Of a stretch of DNA of 64,000 bases, positions 1-27,191 are shown piece after piece. The position numbers and the translations under genes are program-made. Source of the stretch: Siphonodentalium dalli (taxonomy: Eukaryota; Mollusca; Scaphopoda; Gadilida; Siphonodentaliidae); NCBI GenBank assembly GCA_032622095.1, contig CP136062.1:201897959-201961958 (forward strand). The letters are read 5' to 3'. Numbering within the stretch: position 1 is the first letter of the stretch; each line of letters opens with the position of its first letter. Below the pieces are notes generated by a model, which worked only from the letters and a program-made list of their open reading frames with translations, did no database searches and had not been told where the DNA came from.

Positions 1-79
1 TTATTTGATGGGAATACGTACCTATGAAGTTATTTTTATAAGATTTAAAAAGACCACATATATATCCTTGCTTAGCTAG

Positions 80-785
80 TAGTGTGGTCGTGGAACGCAA
101 CAAAAGGGGTTGACCCAGAAGAAATTGGTAAAGAAGCGATCTCGGTGTCATTCAACGCGGAGCAGTCTCTGCTACAACATATCCAAAATCCGCTAAAATC
201 CGCTCTGGGCAAAATCCAGGATCTAAGATGGCGTCCAACATGGCCGCCTTTAGTCAAAAGATATTCTGACTGAGATTAATTCGACATAATGAGAACAAAT
301 GTTGCCATATTTATACAAATGTAAACATTTTTGCGAAGGTAAAGTATTATGCCACATATCTATATAAAAAATGGAACCCTTCGCCCCAGATGGCTGCCAA
401 AATGGCGGCCTAAACTCGAAAATTTGAAGTTTTTGCCTAATATCTTAAATATCAATTCCTGTTGTTTGATAATGGTTCAGACTGGCGACATTGATTAGTC
501 ATATTCATGTTAATTCTGCATTGGAGCAATGAAAGATACCATAAATGGGGTCCCAGACTCATCTACACCCTCAAAAAACTTATTTTACAGAACGCCGTAT
601 AACATTCCACAAAAATCGCCATTAGGATTCCAGTCATATATCAACAAGAAATGGACAGAACTGTACAATGTAAGTTGGGCATACCATTATCTATAAATAA
701 TCCAATTCAATGAAACCCAAATTGGCGCTTTGTCTTAAAATGGCTCCCAAAATGGCGGTCAAAATATGGAAAATGGCAGATATTT
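80..785 (+). repeat. Left inverted arm of F1
   Basis: This segment is the reverse complement, with scattered mismatches, of 3610-4287. Shared landmarks are the tandem AAAATCCGC pair at 190-200, the AATCTCAGTCAGA block, the CATCTACACCCTC block and the terminal GGCGGTCAAAATATGG. No gene is seen. Confidence 0.8.
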
Positions 786-1150
786 AGAATGGTCGTCAGA
801 GGGTTAGACCCAGAAGGAATTGGTAAAGAAGCGGTTTTGTTGTCATTCGACGCGGGAGAATCTCGTATATAACATATCCAAAATCCGCTAAAATCCGCTT
901 TGGGGAAAATACAGAATTCAAGATGGCGTCCAACATGGTCGCCAATAATAATGAAAATGGTAAATATGTAGTTATTCACGAAAACCCATTCGACAAAACG
1001 CCAATTCGGCACCAATACACATCATTGATTGAAATAAATGTTTTTTTTGTGGGTATGAGTAGCCAATCACGACTCAAAATGCTAAGATGGCTACCAAAAT
1101 GGCCACCGAAAATTGTCGAAATTTAAGTTCTGCTCAGAGGAAAGCCGAAA
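786..1150 (+). repeat. Second copy of the F1 terminal segment
   Basis: From 789 the element's tip-proximal sequence starts again (GGTCGTCAGAGGGTTAGACC), followed by the ATCCGCTAAAATCC motif pair and another AAGATGGCGTCCAACATGG block. F1 therefore carries a directly repeated terminus inside its left arm, which suggests an earlier tandem or nested insertion of the same family. Confidence 0.6.
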
Positions 1151-3420
1151 CAACACTTCGGTTGTGAGCTAACGATGACAGACCTATTAAACATGTTGCC
1201 AATAATCTACTACCACAATCAGTTCAGCCCGTAATGTTCCACCTAAGCAGTATCTACTGCAGGATCCAACACGATGTCCACTTATTACGAGGGAATATCT
1301 GGAAATTAATTAAAAAGAAATTAAATTGCTACGAATCTGGATTATTTGACAACACAGTGTCAATATTTCTACTTATAACGACTATTCGGAACATCAAATA
1401 TATGGGCATCGGTGGTCTCGCCCGGAAGCATCAGGCTATAATGGGTTTTCCAGTGATGGCGAAAGTGAAAAGGACAGGAGGGGAAAGCGAATAATCTGGG
1501 GTTTACTTAATTGGTGGGCGAGTTGGTTATCGGAGCTGGGGAGTTTCAAAGTAAAATTATTTTCTTCAATATCAAGAGGAAAAATGAAAATTCGCACATA
1601 CATTGTTTACCCTTCACACTCCATGTGACAATTCCGTGTCATGCGATTGTGGGTATATACATGTGGATAGAAACATTCTAGTAAATATATAGACGCACCG
1701 AAATCTTCTACACATTTAGTGAATTTCATCAATGATATGTAGACACAATGTGCGCCACGGCTGGATCTGACCCGTATGCGTAAAGGTATCAACCATTTAG
1801 CTTGATGAACTGGTATTTCAAGGTTGTCATTGGATAGAAATGCCACATGAACATGGTGATTAACAACATGTTTGTCAAAGAAATGTGAACAATGAACATG
1901 TTATTTTCCGGATGCTAGACAATCAAACTGTCACATAAGGCGTTCATCCATGCTCATCAGAGCACGAAATATGTGCAAATTAATTACACGAAAACTAGTT
2001 CATGCGGACGAGTGGACGACGTACTCTAGACCTACATACAACGTCATTTCCTATTAACTTTTATTGTTTGTACGGACGGTTTCGAGGTTTGAAAATCCCG
2101 CTTGTCCAAGAAAACCTCCAGATACTTACGGAGTCGATGTGTAAACAATGTATGGGGATAGTTTCTTCATACATATATGTATTTGGCACACGTATTTTCT
2201 AGAACATAAGAGATCACCATTTACCGGAGAGTTGATATCTGGGAAGAGATCAGAGTAAAACTACTTTTCTTACATGTCGATATGGGGACTCCATGGGCTA
2301 CATTTAGTTCCAGCTTGAAACTTGAAAATGATGGCCGAGCCCGAATAGTTAATATTTCGTCGCATCAGTGCTATAATGTAACCCGCATTTTCAACTTTCC
2401 GAGAAAATGAAGGTTGAAGTTTTTAGACAACATTTCTCCTAATGTTGACAAAGCATGACGTATTGTTGTATTTATCCCAATTAAAACTGACATTAGCTGT
2501 TCATTGAACCACATATTGTTTTCTGTTTACTCCCTTGTTTTCTTTTAAAAAGCAATAGCTTGTTCGGAGATATGACATTTTGCGTATGCCAGCGACGATT
2601 CGTTTCCGTGCTATAATGAAGTTGTGCTAATAAATGCAGATTAAGCTAAATATGGTGGCAATCGCATGTGTCTATGAACTAAAAAGTGCATATTCTACAC
2701 TGTGAAAATTCACCCATGTGCATCATCAGACAGAAATGTGTGGAACAATCACAAAATTTAAATCACCAAATAATTGTAAAGATCGCTGGAGATACGACAT
2801 TTGCTTCACTGGTTTGTGCGAATATTTGTCATCCAAATGCAAAGACAGTTTGGCCCATCGGATTGGATTTTTTCTCACGATTCGAATGGTATCAAATACT
2901 CATTTCCCGCCATAATGGAGTTGCGATATTATAGCACTGATGTGTCGATATTTTGTCAAACCACGGGAAGCCACAAAAAGATTGAAAATAAATAGTTTTG
3001 AGCCACATACATGTATATTAGCCAACTATCAACTGCATCCACAACTCACAACTTCCATTATATGATACGCTGGGCAGAGTCTACCATTTTCGTTTTGAAA
3101 GCCATATTAGATAACATTTATTGTTTCTTTTGGTCTATTTGAGATGGAATGTTCACAAATAAAAGAAAAGATCAATTATTTTGTAGACAAGATCTGCTCA
3201 TCCATAAATATCAAATGTGACCAGAACCCCAAAGTCGATTTTGGTTAAATTTCATACCGCATTCGTTATAACTTATTAGTGAAGGACCGGATTAAACTAT
3301 GATCTAATCGATTAGACATGTCATTGCTGTAATGATCAGTTGACACGACCATTGAAAGAATATACCCATTGTTTCCCAGTTCAGACAGCAACACGTGATA
3401 AACAGAAGTGATAAAAAATA
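1151..3420. other. Loop region of F1, no gene recognised
   Basis: This is the unpaired centre of the foldback element. It holds only short open frames (under 90 codons) with no recognisable domain and no clear tandem structure. Confidence 0.5.
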
Positions 3421-3609
3421 GTATTTTTCACATCGGGTGGCCATTTTGGCAGCCATTTTTTGTACTGATTTTGCCATTTTTTGTACTGATTTTTAAGTTT
3501 TTACATAGAGCTAGCATAATGGCATCATAAAGAGGTATACATTCGTATTTATTTAGTCAATTTTATTCATCAACCACTACTTATAATTGATTGAATGACA
3601 CTGTGATCA

Positions 3610-4287
3610 ATATCCGCCATTTTCCATATTTTGACCGCCATTTTGGCAGCCAATTTGAGACAAAGCGCCAATTATGGTTTCATTGAATTGGAGTATTCAT
3701 AGATAATGGTATACCCAACTTACATTGTACAGTTCTGTCCATTTCTTGTTGATATATTACTGTAATCACAATGGCGAGTTTTGTGGAATTTTATACGGCG
3801 TTCTGTAAAATCGAATTTTTGAGGGTGTAGATGAGTCTGGGATCCCATTTATGGTATCTTTCATTGCTCCAATGCTGAATTAACACGAATAAGCCTAATC
3901 AAAGTCGCCAGTCTGAACCATTATCAAACAACAGGAATTGATCTTTAAGATATTAGGCAAAAACTTCAAATGTTCGAGTTTAGGCCGCCATTTTGGCGGC
4001 CATCTGGGACGAGGGGTTCCATTTTTGCCATAAACAGGTGACACAATATTTTACCTTTGCAAAAATGTATACATTTGTATACATATGACAACATTTGTTC
4101 TCACTATTATCGAATTAATCTCAGTCAGAGTATATTTTGACTAACGGCAGCCATGTTGGACGCCATCTTGGATCCTGAATTTTGCCCAAAGCGGATTTTA
4201 GCGGATTTTGGATATGTTATACACGAGATTCTCCCGCGTCGAATGACACCAAAACCGCTTCTTTACCAATTTCTTCTGGGTCTAACC
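3610..4287 (-). repeat. Right inverted arm of F1
   Basis: Reverse complement of 80-785. It ends at 4279-4287 in GGTCTAACC, the 9-bp target duplicated by the MULE insertion; the second copy is 8922-8930, after which F1 continues to its tip at 8947. Confidence 0.8.
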
Positions 4288-4657
4288 ATAGACTAAAAAT
4301 AGGATAGACGTCGCACTCATGGTTATCAAACTGTAACGCTATTGGACGTCGCCATTGCGTTGGCCCTCAAGCGTTAAGGTAGTTCAGAAAACTAGGGGGA
4401 GATAATTTTACGTTATATTTACATCGAGTTCGCGTAGGTTGTCGAGAGATATCCGTAATAAATGTACTTTATACTAACTTTGTAACATTATGCATTTTAG
4501 GTGACATTAAACGAATGCCTAAGAATGCGATTTTGTTCAAGATAGGTGTTCCTGAAATAGAAAGTGCCCGCAATTCGATGTTGTTTACGCCGGCATATTG
4601 AAAAACTAACAAACTGTCTTGTGATATCTTGTGAATTTTGCGTTGATGTTTATTTAC

Positions 4658-4802
4658 TCCGATTTCTTACGTGTAGTGTGGATTTCGTTCTGTAATTTTC
4701 TCGATCAGCTAGTGCAAGTATTGGAGGGATCTGATTTCTTACGTGTAGTGGGGATTTAGTTTTGTAATTTTCCTCGATCAGCTGGTGCAAATATTGGAGG
4801 GA
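4658..4802. repeat. Two-copy direct repeat of ~75 bp inside the outer MULE
   Basis: Two tandem units each run TTTCTTACGTGTAGTG, TTTTGTAATTTTC or similar, TCGATCAGCT and TATTGGAGGGAT. They differ by a few substitutions and one small indel. No function is evident. Confidence 0.7.
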
Positions 4803-4869
4803 TATTGCTTCCCAGAATGCAGAGTGATTTTTCTTATAAACGTACACATATACGTTGCTGCTAATCAAT

Positions 4870-6634
4870 ATATATATATATATGTCAGGTCCTCCCCATT
4901 TGAATCACTATCCCGATTCAACCGGGGTCCGGGAACTTTTTAACTTTTATATATATCATATATTACAATTTCATCCTGGAAACAGACATATCATGTCTAT
5001 TTATATAAACTAATAATCATTTAGTAGTTATTTGAGTTCCATGATCCATTTGTATATATATATTTGGGTCACAGTAGGGGGGTTTCATCTAATAAGTTCA
5101 ACAAACAGACCTGTGTTTGTGGTCTTATTATATGAATTAACCTACACATGAATGTAAAGGGCATCTCTGCCCACTATGATATTAAAATACAAATAAACGA
5201 AGAATAGTTAATTGTATAGGCTATTTTGAAACTGAGCGATATAATCCATGCATATAGTAATAAAATAGTTAATGATTATGGTACAATTTGTAAAATATAC
5301 TAGTAGGATAACATACTTATAGTCCATTTACATTAGAGAATTACAGTTACTGAAGCTGAATGGGACCTTGAAATGCTATTTGGAGCTAGAGGATACTTTT
5401 TCAGACTGGAGGGGACAGTCCCGGGGACACCCAATGTGCATATGAACATGGGGGTTGCCTTGGTGTGGATAAGTACAATGTGATAGAGAGACAATGTTTG
5501 TAATTTAATTAATTTAATGATGAACTTATAAATATTAATCATTTGTGGCTCTTTCCTTGATAGTCAATGAGACATCAGCTAGTTTTTTATCCAGGATTTT
5601 CGCACAAGTATAGTTCAATTCCTTCTTTATCTTGAACACATCATTGCATTGTGCATCTCATTCTGTCTCTCTGGATTATTTTCGGCTCACGCATGTTGTA
5701 CACGTAACTTTCTGACCCACCAATGTTATGAAGGCGTTGCCATTATCTGCCCACTTCCTGAAATGATATAGAATTTGAAGCATTTAATTTTAATTTATAA
5801 ATAATTTACAGGTTACTGGTATAAAATATTTTATATTGGGATATTTCCCATGCAGTACAGTACCACACCACTCACCAGTGCCTACATTGGCAACCCATGT
5901 AATATTCAATTGTGCACACCTCTTTGTGATAGCAGTAATAAATTATCTTACAAAAATAATACTAGTGCTATAATATAATAATAAATAAGGCTAATGATAT
6001 TATATTTCAACAAAGCTGACCAGTGTGTGTATAAATTATAATTAACTGATTAATGCCCACTCAAGTCTCAATGTCATTTATTAACATTATGCATTATGAA
6101 TGTGATTATATCATCTATTAATGATCAAAATACTACATGAAAAATATGCTATCAACAATTGTTATCTATTACATAAAGTGGGCATGAAACAATTCAAACT
6201 ATGAATAGTATGATCACTACAATTAGAATCTAGGAGTAGGACATCTAAACTGCCAAATTTGTGAATTGTTTTGACTATTCATTTCTAAATTATTTATTTA
6301 TTACTGTAGTATGTACACCTGATCACACCTGGCAGTGGCATGGAAATTCTTGACATCTGACAGCTGTCATTGAAATATTTCTTCCATAAAACAAGTTTGG
6401 ATCGGTACCCCATATACATGATATTCAAATTACCAATGCAACCAGGATTGGTCAGATCTATTAAATTAATTTAATTTTGAAAGTCCTTATAACATAACTT
6501 CATCCAGGTGAAAATTACAAAAATAGAATGCAGAATGTCGTGTTGTTTACTACAAAAATTGCATCAAACGGCATAAAAACTCACCTTTCTTACTCCCCAA
6601 CGGACATCCTTTGAAACGTGAGATTCTGATCATT
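4870..6634. other. AT-rich interior of the outer MULE, no gene recognised
   Basis: AT-rich sequence with TA runs near 4870 and 5055. No open frame here has recognisable protein motifs. Confidence 0.5.
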
Positions 6635-6655
6635 CATGACAGTGGGTCCTACTAT

Positions 6656-6729
6656 ATGCAGCAAGTCCCTGGATATGCAGCAAGTCCCCGGTAAACGCAG
6701 CAAGTCCCTGGTAGATGCAGCAAGTCCCT
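6656..6729 (+). repeat. Subterminal GCAGCAAGTCCC array, left
   Basis: Four units of GCAGCAAGTCCC spaced by about 8 bp (CTGGATAT, CCGGTAAAC, CTGGTAGAT). The array is mirrored at the other end of the same element. Repeated subterminal motifs like this are often transposase-binding sites; that role is inferred here. Confidence 0.75.
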
Positions 6730-7102
6730 CACACCTAGGGTGGATTAGTGGAGTTGTTGATGAGTTTAATCAGTGTTTTATTATCCATTTGATTTATGAT
6801 CTGTGGCAGTTGATTAGAATTGATTGGAAATCTTTATCCCTTTATAATTATTTAAGATGTGTATTTGTAGATTGTTATATATAAAATAAAATAGTTTTTC
6901 TAAGTTTTATTAAGTTGCTATTTCTTTTATTCTACTTACTATTTAATATAATTTAATTAATATAATTTATATTTTTTTTAAATATTCCTGTTTTCACTGC
7001 GTAAATCACTGAACAGGTGTTTGTTTTTGTAGGACAAAGGAACTTTCTGGGAGTTTCTCCTTTGAAGCTCAAATCATAGATTTCCTATCTTCCACGGAAT
7101 AA

Positions 7103-8205
7103 CTTTTATCCAATATTCCGATTGGAAAGAAGGAGAATGTTGCTTTTAAGGTAGATAATTCTGACAATGTGGATAGGAATATTCGTGGATTGAAAAGTTC
7201 GTGGTGGGATGACTGTGGTGCCTGGGAGTCGAACTATTCGAGTCAGACCTCTTTCTTCATTCGTGAAAGCATGACAGAAGTTGTTAGAAATGGCGGCAAG
7301 TTTTGTTTGAAACGACGAAAGGATAAAAAAGACTGTGTACAACAGTGCTTGGTTTCGACAAGACGTTTAATTTAGGACCAATCATCCAATTTTTCCAGGA
7401 CCAGTGCTTCTACATGGTAATTCCGACTGGACTACTTACGCAACATTCTTTTCTGAAATAGCAGCTTCCATTTCCGACTGTCCTTCACAACCTATTATCG
7501 GCACCGACGACGAGAAGGCTATGAAGCTTGGAGCCACATTTGCCTTCAAAAATGGGAAGAAGATATCGTGTGTACGCCATCTAAAGAACAATGTTATTCA
7601 CAAGTTAAAAGATTCAATAGGAACAACTACGACCCAAAGAAATATAATTATAGAAGAAATGTTCGGCGACAACGGAATAACAACAGCAGATACCGCGTCA
7701 GTTTTCGACTACAGGGTTCAAAAAGCGAAAAGGACAATAGACTTACATGTAACAGCACCAGCATTCTCAGAATACTTTGCGAACAGGATGAAGCCACTCT
7801 TCACTGAAAATTTCGCGACAGCACAACTACCGGGATTGGCGAGTGGAAATCAAAACCTCTAACGGAGTTAGTGCAGGCACTGTTTACTATAGTTGACGGA
7901 GAGTACAAGGAATTGCAACGTAGTTATTTGGATTCGGACAGTTTACATTAACCAAGGAGTTCGCAAAATTCTATGTTCGCCCGGAAATTTGGAATTCAAA
8001 ATCATCAGAAGTAAGGGACAAGCATTTTAACAGATTTTTAAGAGAGATCAAGCCAGTACACGAAAAGATGCTGAGAACAACAGATGGCCAGAGGATGGTA
8101 CTTACAGCAGTCAGTGCGGGGAAAAAACCAGGACAACGAAAGAGAAATCGAACGGCAAAGACAACCACAATCCCACAAAGCAAAGTTCCCAGGACCGGAG
8201 AGTGA
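7103..8205 (+). pseudogene. MULE transposase remnant
   Basis: Three plus-strand fragments resemble successive parts of an animal MULE transposase. 7103-7375 encodes an N-terminal region with SSWWDDCGAWESNYS and NGGKFCLKRR. 7404-7862 encodes the start of the catalytic DDE region, with IIGTDDEKAMKLGATFAF (the second acidic position) followed by a conserved SCVRHLKNNVIHKL stretch. About 7950-8205 encodes a basic C-terminal tail (PGQRKRNRTAKTT) ending in TGA. The segment with the first catalytic Asp is missing, and frame shifts or stops separate the pieces (stop near 7376, frame change near 7860). It is therefore a decayed, inactive gene. The family call is from motif recognition only. Confidence 0.7.
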
Positions 8206-8675
8206 AATTAAACAACATAGAGATAAAGAAAACAATTTTAATACATGTATCCAAATATTTTTTTATTCAATAAAATCTTCCCAAACGAATGTCTCAATAC
8301 CTTGGTTTTTCCCTTTCCTTACTGGCCACATATATATACAATTTATTCTAATAAACTTTTCTTTCAGCTCACTGCTATATATAAATGTATATTTATAAAA
8401 CTGTGCTCTATTTTTCTTTTGTTGCTATTCTACTATTCTCATGTTACTTGTTTGCATTTACCAATAAAAACATCTAAAAAAAATCCAACTCTTAATTTTT
8501 TCATTCAATGATTCAGTCCCACAATTCAGTCCAATTCCCTTCAATAATCTATCAGTATTACGATCAAATTAAAGCCCTGTGATTAAAGCCCTTTATTAAT
8601 TGTAATCAGCACCTCCACTGATTAAACATATCGTTGTGTAAACACGCATGACTAAACCGCCGTAATCCACCCTAG

Positions 8676-8757
8676 GTGTGAGGGACTTGCTGCATTTACC
8701 AGGGACTTGCTGCATTTACCGGTGACTTGCTGCATATCCAGGGACTTGCTGCGTATA
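8676..8757 (-). repeat. Subterminal GCAGCAAGTCCC array, right
   Basis: Four minus-strand units (GGGACTTGCTGC on plus, one reading GTGACTTGCTGC) mirror the left array. The adjacent CACCCTAGGTGTGAGG is also the reverse complement of 6727-6742, so the inverted termini are about 100 bp long. Confidence 0.75.
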
Positions 8758-8950
8758 GTAGAACCGATGACAATTGGTGCATAATTAATTCAGCTGCAAT
8801 AGACGCCAGATTTTCCTCTTTTTATTGCGATGAGAAAGCACTGTTTTGATTAGAAGAATCAGAGTTGAACTACCTTTAGCAATGGCCGATCAAATGACGT
8901 ATCTATCCTTCCTTCATCTATGGTCTAACCCTCCGACGACCACACTATAG

Positions 8951-9494
8951 CTTTCGCTGTGGTTCGTTAGTTACGCTAACCCTATTACGGACCCTATTTT
9001 ACGTTGGTCAGAAAGGCTCGGCGTCTTGATACTTTTCATTGGGTTAATCTATCAAGATAACGCATATAGCACTTTCTGCTGAAGAATGGAACACACCTAC
9101 TGCTGGTACGCATATAAAAGTTTTTCTATTTATTTCAAGAACAATCTCACATTGTGGGTCAGCGCATACGAGTCCGATTTTTCACTCCGGTCATAATCTC
9201 ATATGCATGCTACGGTCACTGTAGTATATAGCCAACTGGTGTGGCCAGCCTATCTAGCCATTTACTATAGTATTAGTATAGGATAGTATAGCTAGTCGTG
9301 GTGATTTATATTAATATGTATTTATAAAGACTAATATTTATTAATAATAAACTAAATAATATATTAATAATAATATTTTGAGCTAATTTGAGGTCTCAAG
9401 CAATACTGCCAATAGCCGTAAATTGGTGTAATAGCCCTCCACAGCTGCCGCGCTCTTGTTGCGATTATTATATACGGGCTCTCATCTTCTGCCC
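8951..9494. other. Intergenic stretch, nothing recognised
   Basis: Lies between foldback element F1 and the first hAT element. It contains an AT-rich TTAATA-type stretch near 9310-9380 and no supported gene or repeat. Confidence 0.4.
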
Positions 9495-9805
9495 ATACGG
9501 GCTAGTGTTGAAACGATTAAGTCGAAATCAACGCGATTATTAAATTAGTCGATTCCGAAATCTGGTAGTCGACTAGTCGGGACGCACCCACCACCATTAT
9601 GCCATCGCGAAAGCAGTGCCGTAGCCGAATTACCAAACAATTTAAACAGTTAGGCTATCGAAATACACAATCACAATTAACTGTTAAAGCCTTCTTTGTT
9701 GTCCCTTTGATGCGATGATTGCTGCTTTCAGTACTCGGTAGTCATGCACGAGCGCGAAACCCGGTGACCTCAACTCAATGTATCTGTCGGCGCGGCGGCG
9801 GCTTA

Positions 9806-9858
9806 TTCTTTGAAGTTGATTATCAGACGGCCGTCTTTGATAATCAACTTCAAAGAAT
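9806..9858. repeat. Hairpin in hAT element 1
   Basis: ATTCTTTGAAGTTGATTATC is followed, after a short GC-rich loop (AGACGGCCGTCTTT), by its reverse complement. Confidence 0.8.
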
Positions 9859-9913
9859 CGGCGCCTATCGCGACCGTGTCTATTTCGGCGTGACGCAATT
9901 GATCTGAGTGATA

Positions 9914-9992
9914 ACTTGTATAGTGCTTCAGTAAACAGGTGTTACATAATTTATTAAATAAATTCTGTAACAACTGTTTACTGAAGCACTAT
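9914..9992. repeat. Second hairpin in hAT element 1
   Basis: TATAGTGCTTCAGTAAACAG pairs with CTGTTTACTGAAGCACTAT across an AT-rich loop that itself contains GTTACA and TGTAAC. Confidence 0.8.
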
Positions 9993-10836
9993 GTCAGTAT
10001 GCCTTTAAAGTTTGTTTGTCAAATTGTGTGATATTTTCCCAATTTCCTGCTGTTACAGCTGTTATAACATTTAGTTTGTAACTTTTGTTTGACTGTCGGA
10101 GATTATAAAGTTCGTTTCTAAAAATATCTTGCATTTCTTCATGTACGCACGTTTGTGAAGTCAATCAGTGACAATCACACTGGGCAATTTTGAAAACAAA
10201 CGATGTTCGATTGGATGTAAGAACCGGTACACCATACAATATCAATTTTAAAGGAACATTTTTACACAAAACATATAGAATAATGCACCGGTTTCAGTTG
10301 TTGCACGCGCTCCCGCTCCGTAATCCGTGGCGCTTCATTGATCGATGGGGTGTTTGTCACCACGGTTTAGATACATACATCAACAGGGTGGTAATTTGAT
10401 TATCACACTATACATACTACCTTCAGTGATATTAAGCCAAATAATCACGGCAAATAGTGTTAAATCACGTCTTGCTTTGCGTTCGAAAATGAAAAGTTGG
10501 TTACTCAAAACAAACGGCAAATTATGTACGTATATATGGGCACAAAACGGTAAATTTCGGAAGGGGTCCGACTAGTAGTCGATTCCCTCTGTCGACTAGT
10601 CGATTCCTTAAAACCACTAATCGTTTCAACACTAATACGGGCCATAGGTCTACCAGCCGTTGTTCCTTGTCGATTGATCAGAATTCTTGATTTATTTTCG
10701 AATAGCGGTCGCTGCTAACTATTCCGACATTTTGAATGAGGTTTTGGCCACGTGACGGTCATATGACAAGCATAACACGCGCGTTGCCATCGTCACGAGC
10801 CAGATTTTCCGGATGACAAATACCGGCCCAAAGTTA

Positions 10837-10895
10837 GGCGCACACGATCCCGGTTGTCCCCGATTTATCCGGTGACAACCGGGATCATGTGCGCC
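10837..10895. repeat. Inverted repeat
   Basis: GGCGCACACGATCCCGGTTG pairs with CAACCGGGATCATGTGCGCC around a loop containing CCCCGATTTATCCGG. One mismatch interrupts the stem. It stands alone and no host element boundary is clear. Confidence 0.75.
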
Positions 10896-10984
10896 GACAC
10901 TAAGGCTAAAAACCCCGAAAAAAACCAGATATGCCCGCACATATAGTTTATTATATAATAAGTATGGGTTGGGATTAGGTCATG

Positions 10985-11200
10985 CCATGAACCTCTACTA
11001 AGGCTAACGGCTAACGCCCGTAGAGGTCATACTCATTCAGTTCAAAACCGACAAGTTTTGACAAGGAACCGTATAAAGTCGAAAAATAACGCGGGGAATG
11101 TATTTCTTTGTTCATACCTATTGCTTAATGATTTATTCATCAGTATGTGAAGTTCCCAGCTCGATATTTCATTGTTTAGGTGACTTTTGAGACCCGATTC
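10985..11200 (+). repeat. Partial copy of the TA-flanked foldback family
   Basis: Shares CATGCCATGAACCTCTACT, ACCGTATAAAGTCGAAAAAT, AACGCGGGGAATGTATTTCTT and the CCCAGCTCGATATTTCA block, in the same order, with the left arm of the element at 27883-29218. Only one arm is recognisable, so the copy is truncated or diverged. Confidence 0.65.
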
Positions 11201-11629
11201 CACGATAAATAGTTATTTTACTCCCTGTCACGAAAATTCAGGCTGTAAGCGGCTTCACGCAGGTGGACCTTATTGGCTCCCCGACTATAAGTTTCGTCTG
11301 GATTGTACTGCAACGTGTATTAAGGGGAATAACTCTATATCTTAGTTCTGTTTCATTCTGGGAGTGAGATGGGGGAAATTACTCTATGGGCATCTTTTGA
11401 GACACAGACGTTCCAAATGGTGATGAATTATGGTATTTTAATCATATTACATGTACATGTATATGTCATAGATTGTTATTAAAACCATATACCGGTATCA
11501 AGGCACTATAAAAAAAACTAATCGGTGACTCAAAAATTAAATGGGCCTTTAAGTCTTTCAACAATATATTTATACCCACACTTGAAGATTTGGGGGCTGT
11601 GGTATACTGGATTACATAAATTTGAAAGG

Positions 11630-11912
11630 AGTTATTCATAGTAATAATTTTGATGCCCATGAAAAACGTAAGATTCCCTGGCACTAAACCTACAAAATAA
11701 GTCTGGCACTGAAAGAGAGTAGAATATAAGAAAAAATTATTAAAATTGTAAAAAATTGTAAAAAATAATAACAAATGATGAAAATTTGTTAGGCCAATGC
11801 ATTGTCTTATATATGCGATGCGACCTATGGACGACTCGCATATATAAGAGAATGCATTGGCACAGGGTATATGGGTTGATACAAAAATCGGACTTGGCAC
11901 TGAAAGGGTTAA
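11630..11912 (-). mobile_element. TTAA-flanked MITE, family A, truncated copy
   Basis: The right end, GGCACTGAAAGGG followed by TTAA (11909-11912), and the interior (TTTTGATGCCCATGAAAAACG, CTGGCACTAAACCTAC) match the complete copies at 17776-18203 and 29822-30245. The shared hairpin core lies at 11793-11861 with three substitutions. No left terminus is found. Confidence 0.7.
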
Positions 11913-11973
11913 GCTGTTCATGATATTTTAACCCTTTTCATCTACTTTATAACTGTTGGAGACTGCATTCAGT

Positions 11974-27023
<15,050 letters not shown>

Positions 27024-27191
27024 CCAGATCTTGTCAGTGTATCGACAATGAATGAAGACAACTGATGATAACTCTATGAGTCGGTTTACATAATACATAA
27101 GTACAATTAATCCACTATAATCAAGTTTAATACAATCTAAAATCAACGATTATAGTTATATTCAACTATTAGGTGATACCAATTGAATAAG

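Larger units (their letters stand above)
6644..8765. mobile_element. Inner MULE carrying a broken MULE transposase
   Basis: The termini are inverted repeats: GGGTCCTACTATATGCAGC on the left and, read inward from the right, GGTTCTACTATACGCAGC. They are flanked by CATGACAGT (6635-6643) and GATGACAAT (8766-8774), a 9-bp duplication matching at 7 of 9 positions. Just inside each end lies a short array of GCAGCAAGTCCC units. The interior holds remnants of a MULE-type transposase on the plus strand (7103-8205). The element sits inside another MULE, so it is the youngest layer of a three-deep nest. Confidence 0.75.
4288..8921. mobile_element. Outer Mutator-like element (non-autonomous MULE)
   Basis: Both ends are flanked by an identical 9-bp sequence, GGTCTAACC (4279-4287 and 8922-8930), the duplication length typical of Mutator-like elements. 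The termini are imperfect inverted repeats: ATAGACTAAAAATAGGATAG on the left, and ATAGATGAAGGAAGGATAG read inward from the right. About 100 bp inside, both ends carry AAGGTAGTTCA. Without its own insert (6644-8765 plus duplication) the element is about 2.5 kb and has no transposase of its own. Its interior is AT-rich. The clean flanking repeats make the insertion call strong; the MULE assignment rests mainly on the 9-bp duplication. Confidence 0.75.
80..8947. mobile_element. Foldback DNA element F1 (TAGTGTGG termini), interrupted by nested MULEs
   Basis: The left tip reads TAGTGTGGTCGT and the right tip ACGACCACACTA. Both are flanked by TAG (77-79 and 8948-8950), a probable 3-bp target duplication. 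Inside, 80-785 and about 3610-4287 are long inverted arms sharing motifs such as AAAATCCGCTAAAATCCGC, CAACATGGCCGCC and ATGGCGGCC. The right arm is cut at 4287 by a MULE and resumes at 8922. Without that insert the element is about 4.2 kb, close to the related copy at 34969-39312. No transposase is visible, so it looks non-autonomous. The superfamily is undecided: TTA or TAG duplications do not fit a strict TWA target. Confidence 0.75.
9503..10634. mobile_element. Non-autonomous hAT-type element 1
   Basis: The ends are TAGTGTTGAAACGATTA (left) and TAATCGTTTCAACACTA (right). A perfect 8-bp duplication, ATACGGGC, flanks it (9495-9502 and 10635-10642), as expected of hAT elements. Subterminal GTCGACTAGTCG motifs occur at both ends. 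Two strong internal hairpins are present at about 9806-9858 and 9914-9992. No transposase frame is visible, so it is non-autonomous. The copy at 18271-19202 shares the termini and GACTAGTCG motifs. Confidence 0.85.

Noticed and set aside
10190-10575. Open frames inside hAT element 1 as a possible transposase
   Set aside because: No RW/DDE or dimerisation motif of hAT transposases is visible and the frames are under 80 codons.
11466-11921. 151-codon minus-strand frame
   Set aside because: It covers a family A MITE including the hairpin core; the same peptide (VPGPIFVSTHIPCANAFSYI) recurs wherever the MITE does.
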